Shown piece by piece: positions 35,367-36,854 of a DNA stretch of 36,854 nt (positions are counted from its first letter, which is position 1; every line of letters begins with the position of its first letter). The DNA is from Tenacibaculum sp. (GTDB taxonomy: Bacteria; Bacteroidota; Bacteroidia; Flavobacteriales; Flavobacteriaceae): assembly GCA_020629275.1 (NCBI GenBank), contig JAHDDQ010000028.1, positions 1 to 36,854 on the forward strand. The letters are read 5' to 3'. Below the pieces are notes generated by a model. That model searched no databases, was not told the DNA's origin, and saw only the letters and a program-made list of their open reading frames with translations. The position numbers were made by a program, and so were the translations under genes.

Positions 35367-36067
35367 TGCTAATAACAGCAATTATATTGGGTTTTTTAGG
35401 AAGTTTTCATTGCATAGGAATGTGCGGACCTATAGCCTTCATGTTGCCTGTTGATAGAACAAATCCAGTAAAACAATTTTTCCAAATTATCAGTTATCAT
35501 TTAGGTAGATTAGTTACTTATAGTTTCATAGGAGCTGTATTTGGTTTGTTGGGTAGAGGTTTCGAGTTGTTTAACTTTCAGCAACATTTATCTATTTTAA
35601 CAGGAGTTCTGATGATATTAACGATTTTAATTCCCAAAATATCAAAACACTTACCTCTAAAAAAATCAATAAGTAAAATTATAATTAAAGTACAAACGAA
35701 GTTAGGAAAAGAACTTAAATCCAAACGAAATGATACTTTTTTTACTATTGGGTTTTTAAATGGATTTTTACCTTGTGGGTTAGTTTACATGGCTGTTTTT
35801 GGAGCCATCACAACACATCATGTAGTCTTAGGAAGTTTTTATATGTTCCTATTTGGTTTGGGTACAGTTCCACTTATGAGCGCAGTAGTGTATTTAGGTA
35901 ATTTTACAAATATTACATTAAGAAAATACATACAGAGAATAATACCCATTGTGGTAGTAACCATTGGTGTTTTATTTATACTTAGAGGGCTCGGATTAGA
36001 TATTCCATTCGTTTCGCCAACAGGAGCTGTTAGTAATTTAGTGGAACGCAGTCAAAGTTGTCACTAA
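35366..36067 (+). CDS. TauE/SafE-type (DsbD_2-like) membrane protein of the cbb3 cluster
   Basis: The 233-aa integral membrane protein has about six helices in two halves. The N-terminal motif GSFHCIGMCGP and the repeat GFLNGFLPCGLVYMAVFGA carry the Cys and Pro-Cys-Gly positions of the sulfite-exporter TauE/SafE / DsbD_2-like family. Homologues end cbb3 clusters in many Bacteroidota and are thought to handle metal or thiols for oxidase assembly, but this is not proven for this gene. It is translationally coupled to ccoH. Its last codons overlap the 3' end of a convergent 46-aa gene by 4 bp. Confidence 0.85.
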   Translation: MLITAIILGFLGSFHCIGMCGPIAFMLPVDRTNPVKQFFQIISYHLGRLVTYSFIGAVFGLLGRGFELFNFQQHLSILTGVLMILTILIPKISKHLPLKKSISKIIIKVQTKLGKELKSKRNDTFFTIGFLNGFLPCGLVYMAVFGAITTHHVVLGSFYMFLFGLGTVPLMSAVVYLGNFTNITLRKYIQRIIPIVVVTIGVLFILRGLGLDIPFVSPTGAVSNLVERSQSCH

Positions 36068-36204
36068 CGGTTTTTAGATTTACTTTCTCCTTTTAAAACT
36101 AAAAATAGAACAATACTAACAATTAGTACACAAACTATTGCGAAAACAGCTATCATTGTAGCTCCGTTACTCCAAGAAACTAAAGGTAAAATTTGAGTAG
36201 TCAT
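36064..36204 (-). CDS. Small single-helix membrane protein (46 aa)
   Basis: The sequence MTTQILPLVSWSNGATMIAV... holds one hydrophobic helix (about 17-37) and a basic tail KGESKSKNR. The length and topology resemble small respiratory or stress membrane peptides; no family is recognised. It is convergent with the TauE/SafE gene, with a 4-bp tail overlap, and divergent from the stress-protein gene. Its promoter is unclear (CAGTTTTG, 36233-36240, matches 7 of 8). The reading frame is supported by clear amphipathic/hydrophobic organisation, not by homology. Confidence 0.6.
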   Translation of the reverse strand: MTTQILPLVSWSNGATMIAVFAIVCVLIVSIVLFLVLKGESKSKNR

Positions 36205-36249
36205 ATATTAAAATTTATACTAAAATAAATAGCAAAACTGAGGTAAGAA

Positions 36250-36263
36250 ATGATAAAAGTCAT
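36250..36263 (+). promoter_or_regulatory. Fnr-like operator 3 (universal stress protein gene)
   Basis: Core ATGAT-AAAA-GTCAT. The centre (36256.5) is again 29.5 bp before the first base of the downstream box. Confidence 0.65.
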
Positions 36264-36285
36264 GTTTTAAAAATAGTATTATTAG

Positions 36286-36293
36286 TAACTTTA
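36286..36293 (+). promoter_or_regulatory. usp -7-like box TAACTTTA
   Basis: Matches TAnnTTTG at 7 of 8 positions (A for G), 26 nt before the ATG at 36320, in class II position to operator 3. Confidence 0.5.
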
Positions 36294-36319
36294 TACAAGC
36301 AATTAAAAACTTGAATATC

Positions 36320-36854
36320 ATGAAAAAAATTATTATCCCTGTAGATTTTTCTTTATACTCAGAAAACGCACTAAGAACAGCAGCTTCTTTTGCAAAAAAG
36401 TATAATTCCGAGCTTATTGTTGTTCACATGTTAGAGCTTTCTAGCGCAATAGCTTCAGTACCGCAATCATACGTAAATGAGCAAGCTGTTTTCTATGCAA
36501 AATTAGCAGAAAAACAATTCAATGAATTTTTAGATAAAGACTATTTAAAAGACATTAAAATAACTCCAATTATTAAACATTATAAAATCTTTAGTGAATT
36601 AAATACAACAGCAAAAGAAGAGGAGGCCGATTTAATCATTATGGGTTCTCACGGAGTTTCTGGACTGAAAGAAATTTTTGTAGGATCGAATACTGAAAAA
36701 GTAGTACGAACTTCTAAAGTACCAGTTTTAGTAGTAAAAGGTCTTCCAATATCAGGAATGTTTAAAAAAGCAGTTTTTGGATGTAATTTTACAGACAATG
36801 ATATTGCTCCTTATAAAAAAGCGAAAAAAATATTTTCGGGTATGGGCTGCAATT
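36320..36854 (+). CDS. Universal stress protein (partial, runs off the window)
   Basis: The visible 178 residues form a UspA fold. They begin MKKIIIPVDFSLYSENALRTAA with the acidic VDFS of nucleotide-binding Usp proteins, then LIIMGSHGVSGLKEIFVGSNTEKVVR, the G-x2-G-x9-G-S/N ATP-binding motif, then VPVLVVKG. A second domain seems to begin after about residue 150 (FKKAVFGCNFTDNDIAPYKKAKKIF), suggesting a tandem-domain Usp. The gene is open to the window end without a stop. An Fnr-like operator lies upstream, linking it to low-oxygen conditions. Confidence 0.9.
   Translation, partial: MKKIIIPVDFSLYSENALRTAASFAKKYNSELIVVHMLELSSAIASVPQSYVNEQAVFYAKLAEKQFNEFLDKDYLKDIKITPIIKHYKIFSELNTTAKEEEADLIIMGSHGVSGLKEIFVGSNTEKVVRTSKVPVLVVKGLPISGMFKKAVFGCNFTDNDIAPYKKAKKIFSGMGCN

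Noticed and set aside
36233..36263. Operator 3 as activator of the 46-aa gene on the minus strand
   Set aside because: Its centre is only 16.5 bp from the candidate box, which does not fit an activator geometry.

Overview
The window is a strongly AT-rich piece of a Bacteroidota chromosome, most likely a marine Flavobacteriaceae (Tenacibaculum/Polaribacter-like; the genus is a guess). Four things point there: promoter boxes of the type TAnnTTTG rather than TATAAT, almost no Shine-Dalgarno sequences, a CarboxypepD-like TonB receptor paired with a lipoprotein, and a Bacteroidota-style fused CcoNO cbb3 oxidase.

Layout. 1-290: terminator of an off-window gene and terminator of the next gene. 291-3803 (-): large envelope protein combining a carboxypeptidase-like domain, a macroglobulin MG2 domain and a TonB plug without a barrel. 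4075-6622: divergent dxs and rsmI. 6760-9142: NAD(P)H flavin/2Fe-2S reductase and a LysE-type exporter, convergent with a MarR regulator carrying a cysteine tail. 9143-9765: gene-free. 9766-14808 (-): collinear TPR protein, DUF4286, subclass B1 metallo-beta-lactamase lipoprotein, rsmA, mgtE. 14930-17397: a 47-aa protein, serS and ribF. 17581-22099 (+): TonB receptor and SGNH-hydrolase lipoprotein. 22150-25006 (-): small membrane protein, glyS, coiled-coil membrane protein. 25294-36854: a respiratory island with an Fnr-like regulator, ccoI-hemN, ccoS-ccoNO-ccoQ-ccoP-ccoG-ccoH-TauE/SafE, a 46-aa membrane protein and the start of a universal stress protein gene.

How it fits together. The right third encodes a high-affinity cbb3 oxidase, its copper ATPase, assembly factors and anaerobic haem synthesis. 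Three near-identical palindromes (core ATGAY-N4-GTCAT) lie in front of ccoI-hemN, ccoS-ccoNO and the stress-protein gene. Each is centred exactly 29.5 bp before the first base of a TAnnTTTG-like box, which is the class II activator position (about -41.5). This looks like a small oxygen regulon of the adjacent Fnr-like protein. As read, ccoNO is broken by a one-base shift in a run of seven T.

A second pattern is spread across the window. Five genes (dxs, rsmI, rsmA, the TPR gene, glyS) have a perfect TAnnTTTG box exactly 4 nt before the ATG, which predicts leaderless mRNAs. No tRNA, rRNA, CRISPR array, insertion sequence or prophage was seen.
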